Origin: Kitasatospora sp. NBC_01287
GTDB taxonomy: Bacteria > Actinomycetota > Actinomycetes > Streptomycetales > Streptomycetaceae
Assembly (NCBI RefSeq): GCF_026340565.1
Contig: NZ_JAPEPB010000001.1
Span: 4,440,501-4,504,500, forward strand
Reading direction: 5' to 3'
Length of the DNA stretch: 64,000 nucleotides
This document shows positions 14,126 through 25,055 of this stretch, in pieces. Below the pieces are notes generated by a model, which was given only the letters and a program-made list of their open reading frames with translations, searched no databases and was not told the DNA's origin. The translations under genes were made by a program, and so were the position numbers. Within the stretch, counting starts at the first letter, position 1, and every line of letters starts with the position of its first letter.

Positions 14126-14141
14126 GCGCGCTAGACTCAAG
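14121..14141. promoter_or_regulatory. HAIR-like HspR operator before clpB
   Basis: The right half ACTCAAG (14135-14141) matches the HAIR half-site exactly. The left half at 14121-14127 reads ACTGAGC against CTTGAGT (the four bases TGAG match) with the expected 7-bp spacing. It lies about 40 bases before the clpB start and overlaps the stop of the LysR gene. HspR, encoded at the window start, represses clpB through such sites in Streptomyces. The weak left half makes lower affinity likely. Confidence 0.65.
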
Positions 14142-14179
14142 TTATCTGAACCCCAGTTGCGCAGGAGGAGTACGGACCA

Positions 14180-16837
<2,658 letters not shown>

Positions 16838-17044
16838 CCATCGCCGCGGCGGACTGACCATCGCCGCGGCGGGCTCGCCGCCACCGCGGCGGCCCTGCTG
16901 GGCGGCCCGCCTGGCGGGCCACCGGCCAGGGCCGCCGGCCAGGGCACGGCCTGTGCCCGAAGCTCGCGATGAGGCAGGATGGAGACATGGAAGGGCGGCC
17001 CCTGGATCACCAGCCACCCTCGTGCACTGTGAAAGGGACCTCCC
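16838..17044. other. GC-rich gap with direct repeat and hairpin
   Basis: A 20-base direct repeat (CTGACCATCGCCGCGGCGG-type) begins at 16836 and 16854 right at the clpB stop. It is followed by a stem GGCGGCCCGCC/GGCGGGCC near 16900-16920 that may end clpB transcription. No gene is visible. Confidence 0.4.
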
Positions 17045-17605
17045 GTGAGTGTTGACCCGTCGTCGATCCCGTTCTTCGGCGCGCCCCAGCCGTCCCAGCC
17101 GGGCGGGCAGCCTGGCGGTCAGCCGGCCGGACCGCCGCCGATCGTGGTCCCCAACCAGGACCTCGTGAAGCAGCTCCTGGACCAGATGCAGCTCAAGCAC
17201 GTGGTGGACGAGGAGGGCGACCTCACCGCCCCCTGGGAGGGCTTCCGCGTCTACTACATGTTCCGCGGCGACAACAAGGAGCTCTTCGCGGTCCGCTCCT
17301 TCTACGACCGCTCGTACACCCTTGAGCAGAAGGGTGAGATCCTCGACCTGATCGACGAGTGGAACCGCGAGACCCTCTGGCCCAAGGTCTACACGCACAC
17401 CCACGAGGACGGTGTGGTGCGGCTGATCGGCGAGTCCCAGATGATCATCGCCAACGGCGTGAACCTGGACTACTTCGTCAACACCACCGCCAACTGGACC
17501 CAGGCGGCCGTGGGCTTCGAGCAGTGGATCGTCGAGCGCCTCGGCCTGCAGCAGGAGATCGAGGGCGACGCCGGCGAGGACACTCCCGAGGGCGACGAGG
17601 ACTGA
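17045..17605 (+). CDS. YbjN-domain protein
   Basis: A 186-residue cytoplasmic protein. After a Pro/Gly/Gln-rich head (about 35 residues), the YbjN-like (type III secretion chaperone-like) fold runs from about residue 38 to 170: LVKQLLDQMQLKHVVDEEGD, VYYMFRGDNKELFAVRSFYD, LIDEWNRETLWPKVYT, then IIANGVNLDYFVNTTANW. The tail is acidic (GDAGEDTPEGDED). Family members are conserved in actinomycetes but lack a proven activity. GTG start after AAGGGACC. The downstream cupin gene starts 85 bases later and may be cotranscribed. Confidence 0.8.
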   Translation: MSVDPSSIPFFGAPQPSQPGGQPGGQPAGPPPIVVPNQDLVKQLLDQMQLKHVVDEEGDLTAPWEGFRVYYMFRGDNKELFAVRSFYDRSYTLEQKGEILDLIDEWNRETLWPKVYTHTHEDGVVRLIGESQMIIANGVNLDYFVNTTANWTQAAVGFEQWIVERLGLQQEIEGDAGEDTPEGDED

Positions 17606-17690
17606 GTCCCAGCTCCCGTACCCGCACAGCTCCCGGCCCGGCCCGCCCTCCCAGCAGGCCGGGTCGGCCCGTCTCGCCCAGGGAACCACC

Positions 17691-18041
17691 ATGCGCCTCC
17701 TCCCGATCGACCGCGCCGAGCACCTGATCACCCGGTTCGCCAGCACCGGCGCGCACGCCACCCGGCTCGCCGCCGGGACCGGGCAGTACTACCTGACCTG
17801 CCTGAGCATCGAGCCCGGCGGCACCATCGGCACCCACCCCGCGCCGGTCGAGCAGCTCTTCCTGGTGATCACCGGCGAGGGCTGGATCACCGGCCCCGAC
17901 GACATCCGGGTCCCGATCGCCGCCGGCACCGCCGTCCTGTGGTCCGCCGAGGAGGAGCACACCTGCGGCACCGACACCGGCCTCACCGCACTGGCTCTGG
18001 AGGGCGCGGGACTGACCGTCTTCGAGGCCGAGGACTACTGA
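17691..18041 (+). CDS. small cupin-fold protein
   Basis: A 116-residue single-domain cupin. The first cupin motif is degenerate around IEPGGTIGTHPAPVEQLFLVI (about 42-62), with one His rather than the classical HxH, followed by GEGWITGPDDIRVPIAAGTA. The second motif has the ending LWSAEEEHTCGTD. Cupins bind a metal or small ligand; the reduced His set makes enzymatic activity uncertain. It lies between YbjN and the aminotransferase on the same strand. Confidence 0.7.
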   Translation: MRLLPIDRAEHLITRFASTGAHATRLAAGTGQYYLTCLSIEPGGTIGTHPAPVEQLFLVITGEGWITGPDDIRVPIAAGTAVLWSAEEEHTCGTDTGLTALALEGAGLTVFEAEDY

Positions 18042-18185
18042 GCTCGTCCTCATGGTCCGGCCACCGACCCGCCGGCCACCGACCCGCCGGGCCCGCGAGT
18101 CCCCGCGCGCCACGCGGCAGCCTTGTCCTGGCTCCTCCCGACCCGGGAGGATGGCTCCCGAGGACGAACCGTGAGGAGCAGGACG

Positions 18186-19346
18186 ATGAGTGCGAGGCCG
18201 CTGCTGAACCGCCGCCTGGCGGGCCTGGGTACGACGATCTTCGCCGAGATGTCCGCCCTGGCCACCGCCACCGGCTCGATCAACCTCGGCCAGGGCTTCC
18301 CCGACACCGACGGCCCCGCTTCCGTGGCCCAGGCCGCCGCCGACGCCGTGCTGACCGGCCGCGGCAACCAGTACCCGCCCGGCCCCGGCATCCCCGAGCT
18401 GCGCACCGCGATCGCCGAACACCAGCGGCGCTTCTACGGCCTCGGCTACGACCCCGACCGCGAGGTCCTGGTCACCGCCGGCGCCACCGAGGCGATCGCC
18501 GCCGCGCTGATCGCGCTGCTCGAACCCGGCGACGAGGTGATCGCCTTCGAGCCGTTCTACGACTCCTACGCCGCCTGCATCGCCATGGCCGGCGCGGTCC
18601 GCGTTCCCCTGACGCTCCGTCAACCCGCCTTCCGCCCCGACCTGGACGAGCTGCGCGCGCTGATCACCCCGCGCACCCGGCTGCTGCTGCTCAACACCCC
18701 GCACAACCCCACCGGCACCGTCCTCACCCCGGACGAGCTCGCCACCATCGCCCAACTCGCCGTCGAGCACGACCTCCTGGTCATCACCGACGAGGTCTAC
18801 GAGCACCTCGTCTTCACCGGCACCCACCACCCGCTCGCCGCGCTGCCCGGCATGCGCGAGCGCACCGTGTCGATCTCCTCGGCCGGCAAGACCTTCTCCT
18901 TCACCGGCTGGAAGGTCGGCTGGGTGACGGCAAGCCCCGAACTGGTCGCCGCCGTCCGCACCGCCAAGCAGTACCTGACGTACGTCAGCGCCGGCCCGTT
19001 CCAGTACGCGGTCGCCGAGGCCCTGCGGCTGCCCGACAGCTACTTCGCCAACTTCCGCGCCGACCTGCTGCGCAAGCGCGACCTGCTCGCCGAGGGCCTG
19101 TCGGCCGCCGGGTTCCAGGTGTTCAGCCCCCAGGGCACGTACTTCATCACCACCGACATCACCCCCCTCGGCGAGAAGGACGGCATCGAGTTCTGCCGCA
19201 CGCTGCCCGAGCGCTGCGGCGTCGTCGCCATCCCCAACGTCGTCTTCTACGACAACACCGACGTGGGGCGCAGCCTGGTCCGATTCACCTTCTGCAAGCA
19301 GGACGAGGTGCTGCAGGAGGCGGTCGCACGGCTGCGTCGACTCTGA
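18186..19346 (+). CDS. class I/II PLP-dependent aminotransferase
   Basis: A 386-residue fold-type I aminotransferase. Seen: INLGQGFPDTDGP near residue 32, the YPPGPGIPELRTAIAEH segment, NTPHNPTG (170-177), TDEVYEH with Asp202 and Tyr205 for the cofactor ring, and the Schiff-base lysine Lys235 in SISSAGKTFSFTGWKVG. It is closest in pattern to the group with kynurenine/methionine aminotransferases and succinyl-diaminopimelate aminotransferase-like enzymes; the substrate cannot be fixed from sequence. ATG at 18186 after GTGAGGAG; an earlier in-frame start at 18123 lacks support. Confidence 0.85.
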   Translation: MSARPLLNRRLAGLGTTIFAEMSALATATGSINLGQGFPDTDGPASVAQAAADAVLTGRGNQYPPGPGIPELRTAIAEHQRRFYGLGYDPDREVLVTAGATEAIAAALIALLEPGDEVIAFEPFYDSYAACIAMAGAVRVPLTLRQPAFRPDLDELRALITPRTRLLLLNTPHNPTGTVLTPDELATIAQLAVEHDLLVITDEVYEHLVFTGTHHPLAALPGMRERTVSISSAGKTFSFTGWKVGWVTASPELVAAVRTAKQYLTYVSAGPFQYAVAEALRLPDSYFANFRADLLRKRDLLAEGLSAAGFQVFSPQGTYFITTDITPLGEKDGIEFCRTLPERCGVVAIPNVVFYDNTDVGRSLVRFTFCKQDEVLQEAVARLRRL

Positions 19347-19522
19347 CCCCTCCTCCCGGGCGCGGGCGGTCAGAGCGCCTGCCCGTGCCCGCGGCAGCAA
19401 CAGCCGCGCGCCGCGCGCCGGCCGCTGAACGTCCCGATTCTGTGACAGTCGCCGCCCCGGTGCCACGGCTCGCCGTCCGACAGCGTCAGATGGGTGAGGC
19501 GATCAGCCAGGGGAGAAGAGCG

Positions 19523-20797
19523 ATGGGGGCGATGCGGGCGATGCAGGCGATACGGATGCGGCCGACGGGCCGGCGGGCGGGAACGGCGCTGCTGCTGGGC
19601 GGGGTGCTGCTGCTGGCGACGGCCTGCGGTTCCGGCGGCGGGTCGCAGAGCGGTGGCGGTGCGAACGCGGGTGGGGGCGCCAAGGGGAACGGGCCCGCGA
19701 TCGGCGCTCCCGCCGCCGCCGCGAGTTCGGCGGCGCCGAAGACCTCGGCCGCGGTCGTCGACGTGGAGCCGAAGAACGGCAGCCAGGACGTGGCCCCGAA
19801 CGGCGCGTTGAAGGTGTCGGTGGCCGACGGCAAGCTGACCGAGGTGGCCGTGACCGGGCCGGACGGCAAGGCGGTCCAGGGGGCGGTCGCCGCCGACGGG
19901 CTGAGCTGGGCGCCGGCGGGTGGCCTGGCGGTGGGCGCGGCCTACACGGTGGAGGCGAAGGCGGTGGACGCGAACGGGGTCGCGACCAGCACCAGCAGTT
20001 CCTTCACCACGCTCACCCCGAAGCGGACCACACGCACGGTGGACAACATCAGCACCGGTTCGACCTACGGCGTCGGCATGATCATCCGGGTCGACTTCCG
20101 CCAGAAGGTCACCAACAAGGCCGCGGCGGCACAGGCGATCACGGTCGAGGCCTCGGACGGCACCCAGGTCAAGGGCCACTGGCTCGACGACGACAACTGG
20201 CTCGACCTGCGCCCGGAGAGCTACTGGAAGCCGGGCACCAAGGTCACCATCCACTACCGCACCTCGAACGTCGAGCTCTCCCCCGGGGTCTACGGCAACT
20301 CCGACCGGGACGAGTCCTTCACCATCGGCCGCTCCAAGATCAGCACGGTGGACGCGAAGACCCACCAGATGAACGTGGTCGAGGACGGCCTCGCGCCGCA
20401 GACCATCGCCGTCACCGCGGGGGCGGACGACAACCCCTCGTGGAACGGCACCATGGTGGTCTTCGAGAAGGACCGGATGGCGCACATGGACTCGGCCACC
20501 ACCAACATCAAGGGCCCGGCCTACGTCGCCGACGAACCGCACGCGCTGAAGATCACCGACTCCGGCTCCTACGTGCACGGCAACCCCAAGGCCGTCGAGG
20601 CCGCCGGGCACGAGAACATCAGCCACGGCTGCATCGGCCTGCCCGACACACCGACCGGTGACGACAACTCGGTGGCGGGCAAGTACTACACCGACTCGAT
20701 CATCGGCGACGTGGTGATCGTCAAGAACTCGGTCGGCGGGCAGGTCGCGCCGGACAACGGCCTGGGCGGCTGGAACGTGCCCTGGTCCACCTGGTAG
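19523..20797 (+). CDS. L,D-transpeptidase lipoprotein
   Basis: A 424-residue exported protein. A basic head and hydrophobic run end in LLATAC, giving a lipoprotein attachment Cys at 35. A Gly/Ser/Ala linker (36-75), an Ig-like repeat (VEPKNGSQDVAPNGALKVSV, about 78-165), a second Ig-like part, and the YkuD catalytic domain with the signature SHGCIGLP follow (Ser367, His368, Cys370). Such enzymes make 3-3 cross-links in peptidoglycan or attach proteins to it on the outer membrane face; actinomycetes rely on them. ATG at 19523 follows GGGGAGAAGA; the frame is open far upstream through the aminotransferase but without signals. Confidence 0.9.
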   Translation: MGAMRAMQAIRMRPTGRRAGTALLLGGVLLLATACGSGGGSQSGGGANAGGGAKGNGPAIGAPAAAASSAAPKTSAAVVDVEPKNGSQDVAPNGALKVSVADGKLTEVAVTGPDGKAVQGAVAADGLSWAPAGGLAVGAAYTVEAKAVDANGVATSTSSSFTTLTPKRTTRTVDNISTGSTYGVGMIIRVDFRQKVTNKAAAAQAITVEASDGTQVKGHWLDDDNWLDLRPESYWKPGTKVTIHYRTSNVELSPGVYGNSDRDESFTIGRSKISTVDAKTHQMNVVEDGLAPQTIAVTAGADDNPSWNGTMVVFEKDRMAHMDSATTNIKGPAYVADEPHALKITDSGSYVHGNPKAVEAAGHENISHGCIGLPDTPTGDDNSVAGKYYTDSIIGDVVIVKNSVGGQVAPDNGLGGWNVPWSTW

Positions 20798-20810
20798 GCC
20801 CGCCCTCTGC

Positions 20811-21428
20811 TCAGTCGCCGTCGCGGCGCCTGAGCAGCCCGCCCAGTCGCGGCACCAGCCGCCGGGCGTCCCAGTCGCCGGTGGTGAGTTCGAAGAGCCG
20901 CACCACCGAGAGCACCAGCAGGCGGTCCACGGCCGGATCCTCGACCGCGACCTGGAACCTGGTGAGCGGCCCGGCGGGCCTGGTGATCCGGAATCCCGCC
21001 GAGCCGGCCCCACTGAAGCGCAGGCTCAGCGGGGCCACCAGGTCGCCGATCGACGTGTCGGAGTTGTACCAGCTCACGGAGTTGCGCACGACCGAGCCGA
21101 ACCCGGCCGCCTTGCCCTCCAATTCACCGAGGCCGAACTGCTCGAAGGTCCAGCAGTCGGCGAACGGGTTCGAGCCGGAGTACCGGCGCACCCGCCCCAC
21201 CACCTGCCGGTCCGGCGTGGCGGCGTCCCGCGAGGTGACCAGGCCGATCAACTCGGCCGTCGCCGCCCCGCCGTAGACCTCGAACGGCACCGAACCCCGC
21301 GGCGGTCCCGGCTTCCAGAGCCGGGCCACCGGGTCGGCCGAGTCCCGCCCGCGGATCTCCCAGCCGGTGCCCTCCCGGCGGTAGCCGAACGCCACCCGGA
21401 ACTCCGTCAGCCCCTGCAGGCCGGTCAT
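20811..21428 (-). CDS. conserved protein of unknown function
   Basis: A 205-residue soluble protein, convergent with the transpeptidase gene. Repeated beta-rich segments are suggested: FEVYGGAATAELIGLVTSRD, VVGRVRRYSGSNPF, SVSWYNSDTSIGDLVAPLSL, RFQVAVEDPAVDRLLVLSVV. The general look (pairs of short strands with W/Y and G, ending in a hydrophobic helix LLVLSVVRLFELTT) recalls tubby/scramblase-like barrels, but I cannot claim membership. No signal peptide; the ATG at 21428 is preceded by GGGGGAGGGCG. Confidence 0.55.
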   Translation of the reverse strand: MTGLQGLTEFRVAFGYRREGTGWEIRGRDSADPVARLWKPGPPRGSVPFEVYGGAATAELIGLVTSRDAATPDRQVVGRVRRYSGSNPFADCWTFEQFGLGELEGKAAGFGSVVRNSVSWYNSDTSIGDLVAPLSLRFSGAGSAGFRITRPAGPLTRFQVAVEDPAVDRLLVLSVVRLFELTTGDWDARRLVPRLGGLLRRRDGD

Positions 21429-22048
21429 CGCCCTCCCCCGTTCATCTGCTCATCTGCTCATCGCGTGCCGACAGTCAAGACAGTCAACCCGGCCCGGCCG
21501 CCGGCTCCAACTCCGGCCGCCACCGGCGAACGCCGCCGCCGACGCGGTCACCACGGCTGCCGCGGCGTCCACGGGATCTGCGGCGTCCGCCGGGACGGGC
21601 GCGCCGACTCCGCACGGGCTGCCCATCGGCGGCCCGGGGACGGTCGCACGCTGCCCGCGCGCCCGAGCCGCCCGAGCCCGCTGAGCCCCGCTGAGCCCCG
21701 GCGGCGCCCCCGGCGCGCCCTGCCGGCCTCACGCACGCGCGGCGCAATCGTGCGACCGGCGTGCGGGGCGCGCGCTCCAGCCCGAACGGCGCACAGTGAG
21801 CAATCTCGTTCACCGGGCCGGTCACACCCGACCAGGCACTACGCCCAGAACGGTGAATGTGCAACAAGAATGGGTAAATCCCTGACGGACCCGGAGAATT
21901 CGTGCTTCTCTGCTGCTGAATCTCCAGCCGGAATCCTTCCTTCCACGGTCGGCCGCGTCCTGGACCGCACAGCCACGAACCACCTCGCCTTCGGCCGAGT
22001 CGGGCGCTGCACGGGGGGCGCGTACGGAGCTGAAATGCGGAGCCCAGC
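21429..22048. other. 620-bp gap without a supported gene
   Basis: No frame shows a start signal together with consistent codon bias. The last 200 bases are clearly less GC-rich (for example GTGCAACAAGAATGGGTAAATC near 21858), as usual for promoter regions of actinomycetes, and should contain the promoter of the DUF2617 gene. I see no clear terminator or RNA. Confidence 0.4.
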
Positions 22049-22741
22049 ATGCTCACCACACTGCAGACCTCCTATTCCGACACCCGCGCCGGTGACCTGG
22101 CCTGGTGTCTCGGCGGCGGACCGCTGCCCGCGCTCGCGGTGCGCGACCTGCTGCTGCCCGGCCCGAACGCCCTGACCGGGCCGAACAGCCCGAGCGGGCC
22201 GAGCAGGCCGACCGGGCCGAGCGGGCCGAGCGGGCCGACCCGGACCCCGGGGCCCACCAGCACGCCCCACTCCGACGCCCCCGGCGGCCACCGCACCCCG
22301 GTCGGCCGCGCCGCGGGCACCCTGCAGTTGCGCCTGCTGGGCGCCTCGCACCAGGTGGTGATCGCGGCCGGCCCCGGCGAGTGCCTGGAGACGGTGGCCT
22401 GCATGCCCGGGCGGCGCACCCCGCTGCCGGCCCGGGTTGCCGAGCAAGTCGCCGGATGGGAGTACGAATTCGCGGCCCGGATCGAGTCCCTGCCGCCCCA
22501 CGTGTTCGCCGCGCGGGCGCAGGAGATCCTGGCCCTGGTGGACGAGCACCCCCGCGGCCTGGCCGGCGTCTTCCCCGGCGACCCGAGCGCCTTCACCGCC
22601 CTGGTCGCCCAGGGCAGCGCGGAGCGGGTGCTCTGGCGGACCTGGCACGCCTACCCGCAGGAGGGCCGGCTGGTCTGCACCCGCTCCTCGCTGGTGCTGC
22701 GCGGGCCCGCGGCCGAGCAGCCCGCGCGGGCCGCCGGCTGA
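22049..22741 (+). CDS. DUF2617 family protein
   Basis: A 230-residue protein with the family start MLTTLQTSYSDTRAGDLAWCLG and LQLRLLGASHQVVIAAGPGE (about 91-110), then TLPARV-type and LPPHVFAARAQEILALVDEH segments. Function unknown; conserved in actinomycetes, commonly just before the membrane aminopropyltransferase-like gene, as here. Residues about 42-80 are a low-complexity insert of Gly/Pro/Ser repeats (GPSRPTGPSGPSGPTRT) that the family core does not need. Confidence 0.75.
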   Translation: MLTTLQTSYSDTRAGDLAWCLGGGPLPALAVRDLLLPGPNALTGPNSPSGPSRPTGPSGPSGPTRTPGPTSTPHSDAPGGHRTPVGRAAGTLQLRLLGASHQVVIAAGPGECLETVACMPGRRTPLPARVAEQVAGWEYEFAARIESLPPHVFAARAQEILALVDEHPRGLAGVFPGDPSAFTALVAQGSAERVLWRTWHAYPQEGRLVCTRSSLVLRGPAAEQPARAAG

Positions 22742-22880
22742 CCCGCCGCCCGACCGACCACCGACCCGGCCGCCCGGCCGCCCACCTGACCGACCGACCG
22801 ACCGACCGCCCGCCCGACCGACCGACCGACCGCCCACCTGACCACTGCCCCCGGCCCAGCCCGACCCAGCCCGACCCAGC
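22742..22880. repeat. CCGA/CCCGAC simple-sequence tract
   Basis: Starting at the DUF2617 stop, the DNA is dominated by GACCGACCGACC, CCGCCCGCCCGACC and CAGCCCGACC units. The longest pure tetranucleotide runs are near 22789-22808 and 22813-22829. This is a microsatellite-like region prone to slippage. It ends about 110 bases before the next start. Confidence 0.7.
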
Positions 22881-22988
22881 CGACAGACCATCAGCCCCGA
22901 ACACCATGACGATTCGTCAACTCGACCCAGGACGCTACCCCTCGAACGAGTGCGACTATTCGCGGCACGGGTCGCCTAGCGTTTCTTC

Positions 22989-24977
22989 GTGATCAACCAG
23001 CCGGCGGAGCCACCCGTCCAGCCCGGCCCCGACCCCGAAGGACCCGCCAGGCCGGCCCGGCCGCGGGCCGTCCGGGTCAGGGCCCGTACCCGCGGTCGGA
23101 CCCGGGCCGAACGCCGCACCGAGACCCCACCTGGCCCGGTGCGGCACCCCGGCCCCCGGGTCCATCTGCGGCCCCGCGGTGACCGCGCCGCACAGGCCGG
23201 CGCACCCGGGGCGGCAGCCGCTCCCGGATCGTCCGGCCGGACGGACGATCAGACTCGCCCGGACGGCCGCACCCGAACGGCTGGCCTTGCCCGAACGGCC
23301 GAGCGCGCCCGGGCCGACACCACCGGCGCCCACGCCCCGGACCGTGCCCCGGAGCGCGCCCCGGACCCGGAGCCGAGCCGCAGGCCGAGCCGGCACGGGG
23401 ACCAGGCACCCGGCGACACCCCCACCCCCGCCCGAGCCGGCCGCCGCCCCCGCGCGGCCCGGCCGCTGGTGCTGCTGGCCGCGTTCGTCTGCGCGGCCTG
23501 CGGGCTGGTGTACGAGCTGGAGCTGGTCGCGCTCGGCGGCTACCTGCTCGGCGACTCCGTCACCCAGACCTCCGTGGTGCTCTCCGTGATGGTCTTCGCG
23601 ATGGGCGTCGGCTCGCTGGCCGCCAAGCGCTTCACCCACCGCCCGGCCACCTTCTTCGCCGTGGTCGAGTGCGCGCTCGCGGTGGTCGGCGGACTCTCGG
23701 TGCTCGCGCTCTACAGCTGCTGGGCCTGGCTGGGCCGCTACCAGGTCGCGATGATCGGCCTGACCTGCGCGATCGGCGTCCTGATCGGCGCCGAGATCCC
23801 GCTGCTGCTCACCCTGCTGCAGCGGATCCGCCGGGAGGAGGCGGGCCGGGCCGCCGCCGACCTGTTCGCCGCCGACTACATCGGCGCGCTGATCGGCGGC
23901 CTCGCCTTCCCGTTCGTGCTGCTGCCACTGCTCGGCCAGGCCACCGGGGCGCTGCTGACCGGCGCGGTCAACGCTGTGGCCGGCGCCGCCGTGGTGCTCT
24001 GGCTGTTCCGCGACGAGCCAGGGCGCCGGGCCAGGCCGCTCCTCTGGACCGGCTGCGGCGCGGTGCTGGCCGTCCTCGCGCTGGCGGCCGCCTGCACCGG
24101 CGCGATCGAACGGGCCGCCCGCCAGGCGCTCTACGGCGGGCCGACCCGGCAGGCCGTGCAGAGCCGCTACGGCGAGCTGGTGCTGACCGGCGCCGCCCGG
24201 GTCCCCGCGCAGGGCGCCGCCGACCAGCCGCTGCGGCTCTACCTGGCCGGCCGGCTCGCCGCCTGCGGCCAGGACGAGTACCGCTTCCACGAGGCGCTGG
24301 TGCACCCCGCGCTGGCCGGGGCGGGCGACGGCCGGGTGCTGCTGTTCGGCGGCGGCGACGGGCTCGCGCTGCGCGAGGTGCTGCGGCACCGCGGGGTGCG
24401 CGAGGTGCTGGTGGTCACCCTCGATCCGGCGCTGCCCGCACTGGCCCGCACCGACCCGGCGCTGGCCGCACTCGGCGGGCACTCCTTCGCCGACCCCCGG
24501 GTGCGCCTGGTGCCGGCCGACCCGCTGGCCTGGCTGCGCGCGGACGGCGGCGCCGAGCGCTTCGACGCGGTGCTCGCCGACCTGCCGGCGCCCGAGCGGG
24601 CCGCCCGCAGCGAGTACCACGCGACCGAGTTCTACCAGCTGGCCGCCGCCCGGCTGGCCCCGGCCGGGCGGCTCGCGGTGCCCGCCCCGGCCGGCCCCGG
24701 CCTGTGGACGGTGGAGGCGGGGCTGCGCGCGGCGGGGCTGGCCACCGTGCCGTTCCCGGTGCCCGGCCGCGGCCCGGCCTGCGACCCGGACGGCAGCGGC
24801 GACCGGGCGGCGGTGCTGCTGGCCGCCCGCGATCAGCGGCCCGCCCTCGCGCTGGCCCCGGACGCCCCGCCGCCGCGCTCGCTCACCCCCGAGCGGCTCG
24901 CCGCCGCGGCCGCCGCCCTGGCCGCCGAGCGCCCCACCCCGCTGCCCCCGCCGAGCACCCTGCTGCACCCCCGCTGA
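22989..24977 (+). CDS. membrane-anchored aminopropyltransferase-like protein
   Basis: A 662-residue protein. Residues 1-155 are an unusual Arg/Pro/Ala-rich disordered head. Then come about seven membrane helices (PLVLLAAFVCAACGLVYELE to VVLWLFRDEP) and a cytosolic spermidine-synthase-like domain with the nucleotide-site motif VLLFGGGDGLALREVLRH, VLVVTLDPALPAL, and SEYHATEFYQLAA. The catalytic-loop Asp region usually DSSDP-like reads ADLPAPERA, so normal aminopropyl transfer is doubtful. The same TM-plus-synthase layout occurs in actinomycete proteins annotated as polyamine aminopropyltransferase. GTG at 22989 with TAGCGT six bases upstream and no ribosome site, so probably leaderless; a later start near residue 150 is possible. 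Confidence 0.7.
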   Translation: MINQPAEPPVQPGPDPEGPARPARPRAVRVRARTRGRTRAERRTETPPGPVRHPGPRVHLRPRGDRAAQAGAPGAAAAPGSSGRTDDQTRPDGRTRTAGLARTAERARADTTGAHAPDRAPERAPDPEPSRRPSRHGDQAPGDTPTPARAGRRPRAARPLVLLAAFVCAACGLVYELELVALGGYLLGDSVTQTSVVLSVMVFAMGVGSLAAKRFTHRPATFFAVVECALAVVGGLSVLALYSCWAWLGRYQVAMIGLTCAIGVLIGAEIPLLLTLLQRIRREEAGRAAADLFAADYIGALIGGLAFPFVLLPLLGQATGALLTGAVNAVAGAAVVLWLFRDEPGRRARPLLWTGCGAVLAVLALAAACTGAIERAARQALYGGPTRQAVQSRYGELVLTGAARVPAQGAADQPLRLYLAGRLAACGQDEYRFHEALVHPALAGAGDGRVLLFGGGDGLALREVLRHRGVREVLVVTLDPALPALARTDPALAALGGHSFADPRVRLVPADPLAWLRADGGAERFDAVLADLPAPERAARSEYHATEFYQLAAARLAPAGRLAVPAPAGPGLWTVEAGLRAAGLATVPFPVPGRGPACDPDGSGDRAAVLLAARDQRPALALAPDAPPPRSLTPERLAAAAAALAAERPTPLPPPSTLLHPR

Positions 24978-25055
24978 CCTCGCGGTACGCCCGTCCGCAT
25001 GCCGAGGCGGTGCCGTGCCCGCCACCGTGCGGGACAGCCCAGTAGGCTCAGAGGC

